A DNA stretch of 64,000 nt from WGAB01 sp964406105 (GCA_964406105.1 CAYOQK010000021.1:62001-126000); one strand, 5' to 3'. Positions 42,128 to 51,500 are shown, counted from the stretch's first letter. A program made the numbers and translations. Notes: generated by a model not told the origin, from the sequence alone.

Positions 42128-42393
42128 GGGAAACCATCGTCGGCCAAGGATTCCGTGGGGCCCCAAAGCCAATGCCGTGGGGATGTTCTGTTGGCGGCCC
42201 TCTTTGGTGGTCCGCCCAAAGGGCTGCAAAGGCTGCCGTTTGGATCCCGTGTACAGGAAATCCAAGGGGATCCGAGAAGGGGACAACAGATGTTCCGCTT
42301 ACCCCTACCGGTGAAGGAAGTTCAGCCGAGGATTTCCGGAAAGTGGAGTGATGTCCCAATGCATCGGGGGTATCGTTAAGGGTTTAGGGTGGG
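42128..42393. other. 266-bp intergenic region with base-pairing potential
   Basis: No convincing gene is visible. Several segments could pair: CTTTGG/CCAAAG near 42197-42222 inside a GCCC/GGGC stem, TTGGAT/ATCCAA near 42238-42263, and TCTGTTG (near 42189) with CAACAGA (near 42286). It lies between two gene ends that face each other, so it could hold terminators or a structured RNA; neither is shown. Confidence 0.3.
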
Positions 42394-43071
42394 TCATTCG
42401 GTGGTGGGGAGCCGTTGGACCCACACGTGGCAGGCTGCGCGGTGGGCGATGCGGTGCCGCTGGCCTTGGACCACCACCCACAGGTCTTCGCTCACGGGTT
42501 CGCGAGCCACCACCTGCACCACTTGGTTAGGGCGGAGTCCTCGCTCGGCCAGGTACACGAGCAGGGTGGGGTCTTCGTCGGCCACCTCAGCGACTCGGGC
42601 TTGGGCACCAGGCTCTAAGTCGCTTAAGGGTTCCAGGTGTTGGTCTGGCAGGGTGAGGTCTGGGCCGGGGATCGGGGCTCCGTGGGGGTCCCGGTCGGGA
42701 TGGCCCAGGATTTCGGCCATGCGTTGTTCCACCTCTTCTGAGATCACATGTTCCCAGCGTTCTGCCTCCTGGTGCACCTGATGCCAAGGCAGCCCCAGCA
42801 CCTCGTGGAGGTAGCGTTCCACCAAGCGATGATGGCGGATCACCTCCAGGGCGATGCGTCGGCCTGCAGGGGTGAGCACCACCCCCCGATACGGGGTGTA
42901 CTCCACCAGGTGAAGGTCGGCCAAGCGCTGTAGGGTTTGGGTAACCGTGGCGGGTTTCACGCCAAAGTGTTGGGCCAGTTCGCGGGTGGTGGCCCGGCCC
43001 TGGCGGCGGGTAAGTTGGAAGATGGCCTTGAGGTAGTCTTCCAGGACGGGGGTGAGTTTGTTGGCCATCAT
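42394..43071 (-). CDS. DtxR/MntR family metal-dependent regulator
   Basis: This 225-residue repressor has an N-terminal winged helix (DYLKAIFQLTRRQGRATTRE, FGVKPATVTQTLQRLADLHL), the DtxR metal-binding and dimerisation helices (HHRLVERYLHEVLGL, EAERWEHVISEEVEQRM, GHPDRDPHGAPIP) and a C-terminal SH3-like FeoA-type domain. It should repress iron or manganese genes when loaded with metal. Tandem ATGs at 43071 and 43068 overlap the stop of the FeoB permease gene. It is the last gene of the feo operon, so it may autoregulate. Confidence 0.92.
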   Translation of the reverse strand: MMANKLTPVLEDYLKAIFQLTRRQGRATTRELAQHFGVKPATVTQTLQRLADLHLVEYTPYRGVVLTPAGRRIALEVIRHHRLVERYLHEVLGLPWHQVHQEAERWEHVISEEVEQRMAEILGHPDRDPHGAPIPGPDLTLPDQHLEPLSDLEPGAQARVAEVADEDPTLLVYLAERGLRPNQVVQVVAREPVSEDLWVVVQGQRHRIAHRAACHVWVQRLPTTE

Positions 43072-44450
43072 CCGCCTCCGAGGAGTCGCCACAGGGTGGC
43101 CACCACGAAGGTGGTCAAGAAGGCCACGGCCAGGGGCAGAAAGGTGCCCACCGCGGCCCACTTTTTGCTGCCGGTTTCCTTCCAAATGGTGAGAATGGTG
43201 GTGGAGCATGGGTTGTGCAGCACAGCGAAGAGCATGAGGGAGACGGCGGTCAGGAGGGTCCAGCCCTGTTGATCCACCAAGAGATGGCGTAGGGCCTCCA
43301 GGTTTTCCAGTTCCACCATGGTGCGGGCGCCGGTGTAGCCCATGATGAGGGTGGGTACCACGATCTCGTTGGCGGGCAGGGCCACGATGTAGGCCAGGAG
43401 GATCATGCCGTCCAAACCCAGCAGGGTGCCCAGGGGGTGGAGCCAGCTGGCGAGGATCTGTACCAGGCTGCGGGTACCGATGTGGAGGTTGGCCAGGAGC
43501 CAGATGAGGCCACCGGCCGGGGCGGCCATGTACACTGCGCGCCACAGGATCTTGGCCGTGCGATCAATGAAGGAGGTGTACAGGATGCGCAGCACGTCGG
43601 GCCGTCGGTAGGGAGGCAGTTCCAGCGTGAAGGCGCTGGGTTCGCCTCGGAGCAGGGTGCGCGAGAGCAGCCAGGAGATGAGGAAGGTGAACAGCACGCC
43701 CACGAGCACAGCCCCGAGCACGGCTCCTGTGGCGGCCAGCGTACGAAACCGGGGGGGCACCACCGCAGCGAAGAAGAGGCTTCCCAACAGGATGAGCAGG
43801 GGCCAACGACCGTTGCAGGGCACGAAGTTGTTGGTGAGGATGGCGATCAGCCGTTCCCGGGGGGATTCAATGATTCGGGTGGCCACCACGCCTGCGGCGT
43901 TGCAACCGAAGCCCATAGCCATGGTGAGGGCCTGCTTGCCATGAGCGCCAGCCCGTTTGAACAACCAATCCATGTTGAAGGCCACCCGGGGCAGGTAGCC
44001 CAGGTCTTCCAGGAGGGTGAACAGCGGGAAGAAGATGGCCATCGGGGGCAACATCACGCTCACCACCCAGGCGAGGCCGCGATATACACCGTGCCAGAGG
44101 AAGTCCGTGAGAAGAGGGGGCACCGAAAGGGCCGAAAAGGCCCGACTGCCTAAGGTTTCCAGGCCGAACAGGACCCGCGCCAAGAGTTCGGAGGGGTAGT
44201 TGGCGCCCACGATGGTGATCCAAAAGATGAGGGCCAGGCCCAGGAGCATGAGGGGTAAGCCCCACAGGGGGTGGGTCACGATGCGGTCAATACGCTCTTC
44301 CCAGGACAAGGGGTCACCCTCAAGGCGCACCACCCGTTGGGTGATCTCTTCGGCTTCGGCATAAAGGGATTCCACCAGGCGGTCGCGAAAGTCTTCGGGC
44401 AAGGAGCGGCGGAGGGCGTCGGCGGTTTGCAGGATACGCTGGGTGTTCAT
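43068..44450 (-). CDS. feoB: FeoB membrane (permease) half, separate protein
   Basis: This 460-residue protein corresponds to the membrane part of FeoB only. It starts MNTQRILQTADALRR, enters the membrane after DRIVTHPLWGLPLMLL, and contains two Gate regions, the first with MGFGCNAAGVVATRIIESPR and NNFVPCNGRWPLL, where classical FeoB has GCNVPAI and SCSARLPVY. The reading frame of the GTPase half ends with an ATGA overlap at 44447-44450, so the split lies in the natural linker and is not a sequencing error. Together the two halves should import Fe(II). Confidence 0.88.
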   Translation of the reverse strand: MNTQRILQTADALRRSLPEDFRDRLVESLYAEAEEITQRVVRLEGDPLSWEERIDRIVTHPLWGLPLMLLGLALIFWITIVGANYPSELLARVLFGLETLGSRAFSALSVPPLLTDFLWHGVYRGLAWVVSVMLPPMAIFFPLFTLLEDLGYLPRVAFNMDWLFKRAGAHGKQALTMAMGFGCNAAGVVATRIIESPRERLIAILTNNFVPCNGRWPLLILLGSLFFAAVVPPRFRTLAATGAVLGAVLVGVLFTFLISWLLSRTLLRGEPSAFTLELPPYRRPDVLRILYTSFIDRTAKILWRAVYMAAPAGGLIWLLANLHIGTRSLVQILASWLHPLGTLLGLDGMILLAYIVALPANEIVVPTLIMGYTGARTMVELENLEALRHLLVDQQGWTLLTAVSLMLFAVLHNPCSTTILTIWKETGSKKWAAVGTFLPLAVAFLTTFVVATLWRLLGGG

Positions 44451-45217
44451 GGCGATGGGATCAGTTGAGCCAGTTCGCCGGTTTCCACAGCCCGGCGGAT
44501 ACTGGGGTCACCGTCCAGGAGGCGCAGGGCGATCCATCGGGCGTGGGGCAGGCCAGGAAAGGCCTCCAAGAGGAGAGGAACCAAGGTCTCTACAGCGGCT
44601 TCCAGGGCAGGGTCCAGGCGGACACGTCGGGGGTGGGTGGGGATCCGGCCATCAATCACACCCTGCACGGTTTCCAAGAGTCGTCGGAGGCCTTGGCCAC
44701 GGCGGGCCACGGTGGGTACCACGGGCACCCCCAGTTCGCGGCTCAGGCCCGGGACGTTCACCCGAATGCCCCGCCGCCGGGCTTCATCCATGAGGTTCAA
44801 GGCCACCACCACCCGAGGGGTGATCTCCAGGATCTGCAGGGTGAGGTTGAGGTTGCGTTCCAGCATGGTGGCATCCATGACCACGATGACGGCATCCGGC
44901 CGACCAAACAGCAGGAAGTCGCGGGCGATCTCCTCCTCGGGCGACATGGTGAGCAGCGAATAGGTGCCGGGGAGGTCCACCACTTTGTAGCGTTTGCCAC
45001 CGAAGGAGAACCCTCCTTCGGCGCGGGTCACGGTTTTGCCGGGCCAGTTCCCCACGTGCTGCCGAAGGCCGGTAAGGGCGTTGAACAGGGTGCTTTTGCC
45101 GGTGTTGGGGTTGCCAGCCAGGGCCAGAAGATGGTCCCATTTCCCCTCTTCCAGGAGCCACTCCCGGTGGTACAGGGGGCAGGTTTCGCAGGCAGGGGGT
45201 TTAAGCCGCAGTTTCAT
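44447..45217 (-). CDS. feoB: FeoB GTPase half, separate protein
   Basis: This 256-residue protein is the G domain plus helical GDI region of FeoB. It has G1 GNPNTGKSTLFNALTG, the FeoB signature VGNWPGKTVTRAEG, G3 VVDLPGTYSL, G4 NLMD, and a C-terminal helical part. A short N-terminal extension has CETCPLY, like cysteine-containing FeoB variants. It overlaps the DtxR-FeoA fusion by 17 bases and the permease half by 4. Confidence 0.92.
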   Translation of the reverse strand: MKLRLKPPACETCPLYHREWLLEEGKWDHLLALAGNPNTGKSTLFNALTGLRQHVGNWPGKTVTRAEGGFSFGGKRYKVVDLPGTYSLLTMSPEEEIARDFLLFGRPDAVIVVMDATMLERNLNLTLQILEITPRVVVALNLMDEARRRGIRVNVPGLSRELGVPVVPTVARRGQGLRRLLETVQGVIDGRIPTHPRRVRLDPALEAAVETLVPLLLEAFPGLPHARWIALRLLDGDPSIRRAVETGELAQLIPSP

Positions 45218-46214
45218 GGGGATCCTCCTGGAGCCAGATCTCTTGGGCCTGCTCGCGGCGAAGGGCGATCAGACTTCCACGGATCCAGTAGGCCGTGGGA
45301 TCCCCTTGGCCGAAGGCGCTCCGGAGTACGGGCTTTACCCGGGCACCGGGCGTGAACCCTAAGTCCAGGAGCCGACGCCGAAGCAGCCCTTGGATTCTGG
45401 GCGAGATGCGGTCCACCCGAGCCCAGGTACCTGGGGGCAGGTCGGCCAGGGTTCGGTGGACTTTGGGGATCGGGGGTGCTTGGGGCAGAACCCGGACTCC
45501 GATGTTGTTGGCCAGGATGGGCGCCAACCAAAGCTCGCGGCCGTCCACCTGGAGCCGTAGGCCCGTAGGCAGGTTCTCTAAGACCCGAAGCACGGTGTTT
45601 AAGTAGATGCCTTCGGCGACGATCTGGGCGAAGATGTCGGCGGGCTCGTCTTCCAGGTGAACCACCTGAACCCAGGTATCTGGGGCCACGTCGGTGAGGG
45701 GGGTACCGGGTTCTTCGGGCCCAATGAGGCCGGCTTCATCGGGGATGGGGTCGCCGTGGGGGTCCCGTAAGGGGTGGCCCATCCGGGCTGCCAGATCGCG
45801 CAGTTCCTCGGGACTGAGGCGATGTTCTTGACGTTCTGCGTAGCGGTGCAGATCCTTGGGTGGCAGATCCGTGGCATAGGCCAGATAGTACTCCCATAGG
45901 CGGTGGGCCCGAACGATCCGGGTGGCCTCACGCCGCCCCTGCGGGGTGAGGAACACCCGGTTGCCGCGCAGTTGCACGAAGCCCAGGTGGCACAGTTGGT
46001 TCACCAGCCGAGCCGTAGCCGGGAGTGAGAGGTTCAGGTAGCCGGCCAGGGATTCCAGGGGAATCCCCTGATGCCGGGGATCTCGGGAGAGCAGGAATTT
46101 CAGGGTATCCTCGCGGGTTTCGCGGCGCTGTATGCGCCAGCGTTCCCAGCCGTGGACCAGTAGCCAGCCCACGAACGCCCCGAGGAGCACCGCTACGGTT
46201 CCGAGCACCCACAT
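45201..46214 (-). CDS. Membrane-anchored DtxR-FeoA fusion regulator
   Basis: This 337-residue protein combines an N-terminal membrane helix (LGTVAVLLGAFVGWLLV), a DtxR-type winged helix at about residues 40-100 (IPLESLAGYLNLSLPATARL), the DtxR dimer/metal domain (HRLWEYYLAYATDLP, AERQEHRLSPEEL, GHPLRDPHGDPIPDEAG), an SH3-like domain, and a terminal FeoA domain at about residues 255-330 (TLADLPPGTWARVDRI, RLLDLGFTPGARV, WIRGSLIALRREQ). It could therefore both sense metal at the membrane and serve as the FeoA partner of FeoB. It starts at 46214, where the ATG abuts an iron-box-like operator. Confidence 0.85.
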   Translation of the reverse strand: MWVLGTVAVLLGAFVGWLLVHGWERWRIQRRETREDTLKFLLSRDPRHQGIPLESLAGYLNLSLPATARLVNQLCHLGFVQLRGNRVFLTPQGRREATRIVRAHRLWEYYLAYATDLPPKDLHRYAERQEHRLSPEELRDLAARMGHPLRDPHGDPIPDEAGLIGPEEPGTPLTDVAPDTWVQVVHLEDEPADIFAQIVAEGIYLNTVLRVLENLPTGLRLQVDGRELWLAPILANNIGVRVLPQAPPIPKVHRTLADLPPGTWARVDRISPRIQGLLRRRLLDLGFTPGARVKPVLRSAFGQGDPTAYWIRGSLIALRREQAQEIWLQEDPHETAA

Positions 46215-46242
46215 TTTAGGCTCACCTAAAAATCCTTTTAGG
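46214..46242. promoter_or_regulatory. Triple iron-box-like half-sites (DtxR-type operator)
   Basis: Three 7-base half-sites alternate in orientation with 4-base gaps: TTTTAGG (46214-46220), CCTAAAA (46225-46231), TTTTAGG (46236-46242). Each neighbouring pair is a perfect inverted repeat resembling the DtxR/IdeR box (TTAGG/CCTAA). They sit immediately at the start codon of the feo operon, in the promoter region, so metal-loaded DtxR should block transcription. Confidence 0.75.
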
Positions 46243-46289
46243 CAAGTTTAAAGGACCGGACCCGGTGCCACAAGGGCGGCGGCGGGCCC

Positions 46290-47633
46290 TTAGGGTGAAG
46301 GGTTGGGGAACTGCTGGGCGAGCCGGTGGAACACCTGGGCCCTCTGAAGGGCCTGCAGGCCACCTCGGAGGTTCATCGCCCGAAAACCGAGGTTCCGGAG
46401 TTTGACGGTGACCGCGTAGCTGCTGCGACCAGTGTTGCAGTACACCAGCAGGTAGTGGCTGCGCTTCCACGGCCGGAGAGGCCGCGACGCCCGCCGGGGA
46501 TCCTCCTCCAGGGCCTCGGCGGGCACGTGGAGGGCCCCCTCCAGGTGGTTCTCCTCGTATTCCTCCTGCGAACGCACGTCCAGAAGGATCAGCGGTTGCG
46601 GTGCTGAGTTCGTGAGCAGTGCTTCAGGATCCAACTCCAGGGGAAGGGTGGAAGGCGCGGAGCGGAGCAGGGCTACCCGGCGGCATCGGGCGCACAGGCC
46701 CTCCGAAGAAGAGGTGGGCTCACCACATTGCCGGCATGCTTGCACCTGCTGGGGCCCCGGCTCCCTCTGGGGGATCAGGGGCACCAGTTTCTTTAGGAAT
46801 ACCGCCAGTAACTGGTGCTTGACGTTGGGGTTCTGGGTTTCCAGATTGTCCAGCAGGGCCTTGTACCGGTGCACAGAGCTGCCGGACCCGTGGGGGCAGT
46901 TGCATTCCTGTACCGGAAGACGGTTTAGAAGCACGTAATACAGGTCTTCGCGTTCCGGTGTGTGGATCAGGGGTTTCACCTTTCGGGCCTGTCCGGGGAT
47001 CAGAGGGGGCAACACGGGTTTCAGCCGCTGGATGCTTTCCAGGTCGCCGGCGAAGAAGGCGGAGAGCATGGTGCCCACCGTATCGTCCAGGTTGTGGCCG
47101 GTGGCCAGTACGGTGGCGCCGTGTTCTCGGGCCACCTTGGAGAAGAGGTGACGCTTGATGGCTCCACACACCGAGCACATCTTGTGGCGGTATCGTGTGG
47201 CCAGGAAGTCGTCCATGCGGTACCCCTCCTCTTGGGGCACCGAGTACACCACCAGGGGAACCCGGAGATCCTCGGTGAGCTTGCGGACCTTGGCCTCCAG
47301 ATGGTCCGAGTAATAGGCGATGCCGAGGTTCAGGTACACGGCGAGGAGGTCTTGGTTTGGAAACGCCCTTTTGAGGGCGTGGAGCAGGGCCACGCTGTCT
47401 TTGCCGCCCGAAACGGCGACGGCCACCCGGTCCTGGGGTCCGAACATTCGGTAGCGCTCCACGGTGCGGCGTACCCGTCGCACGAAGAAGTCGCTGAAGC
47501 AGGAAGCGCACAGGCGTTTGCGGGCGTACCGCAGATGCACCACGGCCTCTTTCTGACGACACTCCGAGCAGGGAACGCCTAAGGGGTCCAGGCGAACCGT
47601 GATGCGGGGAGCCCCACACTTGGCGTACTGCAC
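46290..47633 (-). CDS. ttuA: TtuA-type tRNA 2-thiolation enzyme fused to rhodanese
   Basis: TtuA makes 2-thio-ribothymidine at position 54 of tRNA, a stabilising change in thermophiles. This 447-residue protein has an N-terminal zinc finger (VPCSECRQ, LCASCF), the PP-loop VAVSGGKDS near residue 75, cysteines for a 4Fe-4S cluster (MCSVCGAIKR and QECNCPHG), a second zinc finger (CRQCGEPTSSSEGLCARC), then a C-terminal rhodanese domain (LILLDVRSQEEYEENHL, active-site loop VYCNTGRSSY). Canonical TtuA ends before the rhodanese part, so the fusion could deliver sulfur in cis. GTG at 47633 is the likely start, 19 bases after the ferritin stop. Confidence 0.88.
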   Translation of the reverse strand: MQYAKCGAPRITVRLDPLGVPCSECRQKEAVVHLRYARKRLCASCFSDFFVRRVRRTVERYRMFGPQDRVAVAVSGGKDSVALLHALKRAFPNQDLLAVYLNLGIAYYSDHLEAKVRKLTEDLRVPLVVYSVPQEEGYRMDDFLATRYRHKMCSVCGAIKRHLFSKVAREHGATVLATGHNLDDTVGTMLSAFFAGDLESIQRLKPVLPPLIPGQARKVKPLIHTPEREDLYYVLLNRLPVQECNCPHGSGSSVHRYKALLDNLETQNPNVKHQLLAVFLKKLVPLIPQREPGPQQVQACRQCGEPTSSSEGLCARCRRVALLRSAPSTLPLELDPEALLTNSAPQPLILLDVRSQEEYEENHLEGALHVPAEALEEDPRRASRPLRPWKRSHYLLVYCNTGRSSYAVTVKLRNLGFRAMNLRGGLQALQRAQVFHRLAQQFPNPSP

Positions 47634-47652
47634 GGCTCTTTGAGGGATAGGT

Positions 47653-48147
47653 TTACTCGGGTTTTCGTGTTGCCAGTTCCCGATCCAGCATCAGCAGGGC
47701 CGGAGGATGGTCTTGCACCCGCTGGAGTTTCTGGAGTACGGCTTCTGCCGAGGCCTCTTCCTCCACCTGTTCCTCCACGAACCACTGGAGGAAGACCTCG
47801 GTGGCGTAGTCTTTGAGGGTGCGGGCCAGGTGCATGAGTTCGTGGATGCGTTGAGTAACCGTCCGCTCGTGCTCCAGAGCGTGGGCAAAGGCTTCCGTGG
47901 GCGTGTTCCACTCGGCCTGGGGGGCAGGGATGTCCTGGAGGTTCACGCGACCCAGCCGTTCGTGGATGTAATCAAAGATCCGCAGGGCGTGGCCCACTTC
48001 CTCCTGGGCCTGGAGCCGCATCCAATGAGCAAACCCCGGAAGGCTTTGGGCCTCAAAGTAGGCCGCCATGGCCAGGTACAGGTACGCCGAAGAGAGTTCG
48101 GCCTGAATTTGCTGGTTCAATGCATCCTGCATTTTGGGATCCAGCAT
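47653..48147 (-). CDS. ftn: Non-haem ferritin
   Basis: The ferritin stores iron as ferric mineral in a 24-mer cage. The 164-residue four-helix protein has the ferroxidase ligands in QIQAELSSAYLYLAMAAYFE, QAQEEVGHALRIFDYIHERL and QWFVEEQVEEEA. An AGGAGGAAAC ribosome site precedes the ATG at 48147. A TTGCAA, 17 bases, TAAGGT arrangement lies upstream around 48200-48228. It is followed by ttuA. Together with the feo operon 1.4 kb away it forms an iron-handling neighbourhood. Confidence 0.93.
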   Translation of the reverse strand: MLDPKMQDALNQQIQAELSSAYLYLAMAAYFEAQSLPGFAHWMRLQAQEEVGHALRIFDYIHERLGRVNLQDIPAPQAEWNTPTEAFAHALEHERTVTQRIHELMHLARTLKDYATEVFLQWFVEEQVEEEASAEAVLQKLQRVQDHPPALLMLDRELATRKPE

Positions 48148-48301
48148 GGTGTTTCCTCCTGGGTTGGTTCAGTGAATCGGTCAACGGAGCTTTATTAACC
48201 TTAGGGCCAACCTTTTCCCTTTGCAAGCCTGGTTCATCGGGGAATCCGTCCTTTCTGCACCTGTCCCCACGCGATGGGGCTTGGGATCGGGACCGTTGCG
48301 G

Positions 48302-48329
48302 TTGACGCTCTGGACGTAGGGCGTATAAT
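48302..48329 (+). promoter_or_regulatory. Promoter of rpmB-tamB
   Basis: TTGACG (48302-48307), a 16-base spacer and TATAAT (48324-48329) precede rpmB, leaving a leader of about 20 bases with an AAAAGGAGTG ribosome site. This is a conventional promoter, unlike the leaderless ones. Confidence 0.7.
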
Positions 48330-48356
48330 TTGCGGCCCCCAAAAGGAGTGATTGGC

Positions 48357-48545
48357 ATGGCAGCACGGTGTGATTTGTGCGGAAAAGGCGTGCAGTTTGG
48401 CAACCGGGTGAGCCACTCCCACCATCTCACCCGCAGGAAATGGAAACCCAACCTCCACGTGGTTCGGGTGCGGATGGAAGATGGCACGGTCAAACGCATG
48501 AAACTCTGTACCAAATGCATGAGAAAGGTACAGAAGGCCGTATAA
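48357..48545 (+). CDS. rpmB: Ribosomal protein bL28
   Basis: bL28 is a small large-subunit protein. The 62-residue product begins MAARCDLCGKGVQFGNRVSH, has HHLTRRKWKPNLH in the middle and ends LCTKCMRKVQKAV. Both CxxC pairs are present, so it is the zinc-binding form. The ATG at 48357 lies 8 bases after AAAAGGAG. tamB follows after 10 bases. Confidence 0.96.
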   Translation: MAARCDLCGKGVQFGNRVSHSHHLTRRKWKPNLHVVRVRMEDGTVKRMKLCTKCMRKVQKAV

Positions 48546-48555
48546 CCGGTTTCTC

Positions 48556-51500
48556 ATGGCCCGTAAGGGCGGGCGGATCCTCCTCGTTCTCCTCACACTT
48601 CTCCTGGTTTTCCTGCTGCTCTACCTGGGAGGGGTGGGATGGGGACTCCCCTGGTGGCTGAAACATCGCTTGGGCCGTGGCTGGGTGCTGGAGGGCTATC
48701 GGTTTCGGCCCCCGGGCACGGTAGAGATCCGACGGCTCCTGGCTCCGGATTCCTCCTGGGTTCTCCATAACCTTCAGATCAAAGCCTCTCCGTGGGACCT
48801 GGCCTTTCGCCGGATCAGCGCCCTGCGGATCCGCTCCTTAGAAGTGCGCTGGAAACCCTCGGGCCAGGGCTCTCCGGCCCAGGAACAACGGCCGACGGTG
48901 CCGGTGCTGGTGAAGCACGCCCGTTTGGACACCCTGGTGGTTCACCGTGCCCCCTGGACCCTGGAGGTCCATCTCCTCGCCGTAGAGGCCTCGGGTGCAC
49001 CCCACCGGTTTGCCTATACCGTGGAAATGTCGCAGATCCGGCTCCAGCAGGGGGAACGGGTGGTGGCCCGTCAATCCCTTCAGTTGGAGGGAGTGTACGA
49101 AAACGGCGATCTCCTGACCCATCGGCTGGCGTTGGCTGGCTGGCCTGTCCGTGGGGTCCTGCTCTTTTCCCTTAAAGGTCATCAACTGGAGTTCCAGAGC
49201 GATTCCCTGGCTTGGGATACCTTGGCGGTGCTCCGGAACCTGATGGGCACCGCCGACCTCCGAACCCCAGGCGGTACGGTGCATCTGGCACGGCTCCGTG
49301 TGGGGCGGTACCAGGCTGGTCCGCTGCACCTGGGGGTGGTGTGGAACCCACCGCGCCTGGAACTGGTGAGGTTTGAAGGCACGGTCCAGTGGCTTCGGGT
49401 CAAGGCCCAGGGGTGGTGGGAACCCGCAGGTTTGCGGTATGACCTGCAGATGGAAGCCCAAGGTGCCTGGCGCTCCCTGCGGGTTCAGGGATTGAGGGTG
49501 CATCTCCAGGGGATGGGCCTTGAGGGGGCTGCCGTGGCACAAGCGACGCGCCTGGACTGGGAAGGTCGGGTGTTCCAAGGGCTCCAGGCCCGATGGTCCT
49601 GGCAGGCCCCCCAGCGGTGGGTTCTGCATGCCTTCACCGTTCAAAGCCCTTCCATCGCAGCCCACGGGTGGGGCCATCGGGATTCTCTAAGCCTGCGGGC
49701 AGTGTTGCAACAGGTGCCCCTGAGTTGGAGCGGCGCCTCAGGGCTACCCGGAACCCTCTCCTTGCACCTCCAGGTGACCGGGCCCTATCGCTGGCCCCAG
49801 TGGCAGGGCCGGGGACGAGTGGAGGGATGGCAGTACCCTCGCCAGGTGTCCTTGTCCTTTCCGGTGGAGTTCCAAGGAACGCCCCGCCAAACCCAGATCC
49901 GGATCCGCCAGTTGGAGGGGCGGGTGGGACATCAGCAGGTGCGCAAAGGCTGGGCGCGCCTGGAAATCGGGCCCGAGGGGGGCGGTTTTGCAGGCTCCCT
50001 AACCCTGGAGGATTCCAGCCGTTTGGAGGTTTCCGGCGAATGGTCACAGGTGGCAGGGCTAACGGTGGTGTTGGACTCCCTCGTATATCAAACGCCCAGA
50101 TACGGTACCGGTTTTGTGCTCTGGGCCCATTTGCAACAGGACGCCCGCGAGCGGGATCTGTTCCTGTCCGGTTATGATCTGCAGGGAGGCGAGTTCCTGG
50201 TGGTGGGCACCCAGCGGGATACCCTCCTCACCCTGGAGGCGGACCTGGCGAACCTGGCCCTGGCTCCCCTGCCCTTGCCCGCCCACACCGATGGGCAGGC
50301 CTCCCTTCACCTTCGGGCTTATGGCAGCCTGCAAGCCCCCCATTTGGAGATCCAGGCCCGATGGTTCGGCGACACCCTGTTGGGCATGGCTGTGGACTCT
50401 GCGGAGGCTGAGGCTGTGATCCAGCGGCGGTTGGTGCGGGTTTCTTGGCTCCGCATGACCCACGGCTCTCGGGAGTTGCGGGCCTATGGCGAGGCCCTGA
50501 TGCCCCCGAATTTCTGGTTGCGTCGGGATTTTCATCCCCTGCGGGATTCCCTCGCCCTCTACCTTTGGCAGTGGCCCCTTTCGCCCCTGCTCCGAACCCA
50601 GCCCTCGGGCCTGTACATCAGTCAACTGTTTGCGTCGGGCGAGGTGCACGCCACCGGAACCCTGGAGGCTCCTCGGTTCCAAGGAACCCTCACCCTGGAA
50701 AGCCCCTCGGTGGTGTTGATCTCCTCGTCCACCGAGATCCACGATTTCCGAGCCGACCTCCAACTTCGGGAACAGCGCCTGGAGATCCCCCACTTTGAGG
50801 GTTCTCCTTCCCGTGGGAGGGTGTGGGGAGAGGGGTATACCCGCTTGAGGGGGTGGAGTTTGGATACCGTGGCCCTGCAACTCCATCTGCAGGATTTCCC
50901 CCTCCAGCCCCAGCCCGACGTGGAGGTGTGGGTGTCCGGGCCGCTGAGCATCCAGGGCGTGTTCCCACATTTGCACCTTGACGGCAACCTCACCCTCACC
51001 GAGGGGTACATCACCACCCCCTTTGGGGCACGGCAGGAGGCCCCAGCCACCACTGCGGCCCCGTCGCCGGTGACCTTCCGGATTCGGCTGAGGGCCCCTG
51101 GCCAGCTCTTCTTCATCAACGATGTGCTGCAAGCCGAGTTGCAGGCGGATCTCACCATGGAGAAGGATCAGCCCGTCGGCCGATACCTCTCTGGAGAGCT
51201 CCAGGTGCTCCAAGGCACCCTTACGTACCTGGACCGCACCTTCCGCATTGAGGAGGGCCGCCTGGTGTTCGCCCATGACCCCAACTTTGACCCGCAGATT
51301 GACTTCCAGGCCGTGACCACGGTGCAGGAGACCATCCTGATCCGCCTGTTGGCCTCAGGCACCCTCAAAGAACCCCAGGTTCAACTGGTGTCGGACCCGG
51401 TGTTGCCCATGGAGGACTTGGTGTCTTTGCTCTCCTTTGGGTTCACCCTGGGGCAACTGGCTCCCAGCGCGGCCACCCTGGAGTATCTCCGGAGCCGCTC

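Noticed and set aside
42290..42340. Resemblance to the SRP (4.5S) RNA core
   Set aside because: A segment like GTGAAGGAAG then TTCAGCC recalls the SRP loop, but the invariant GTCAGG strand and the GGAAGCAGC spacing are absent.
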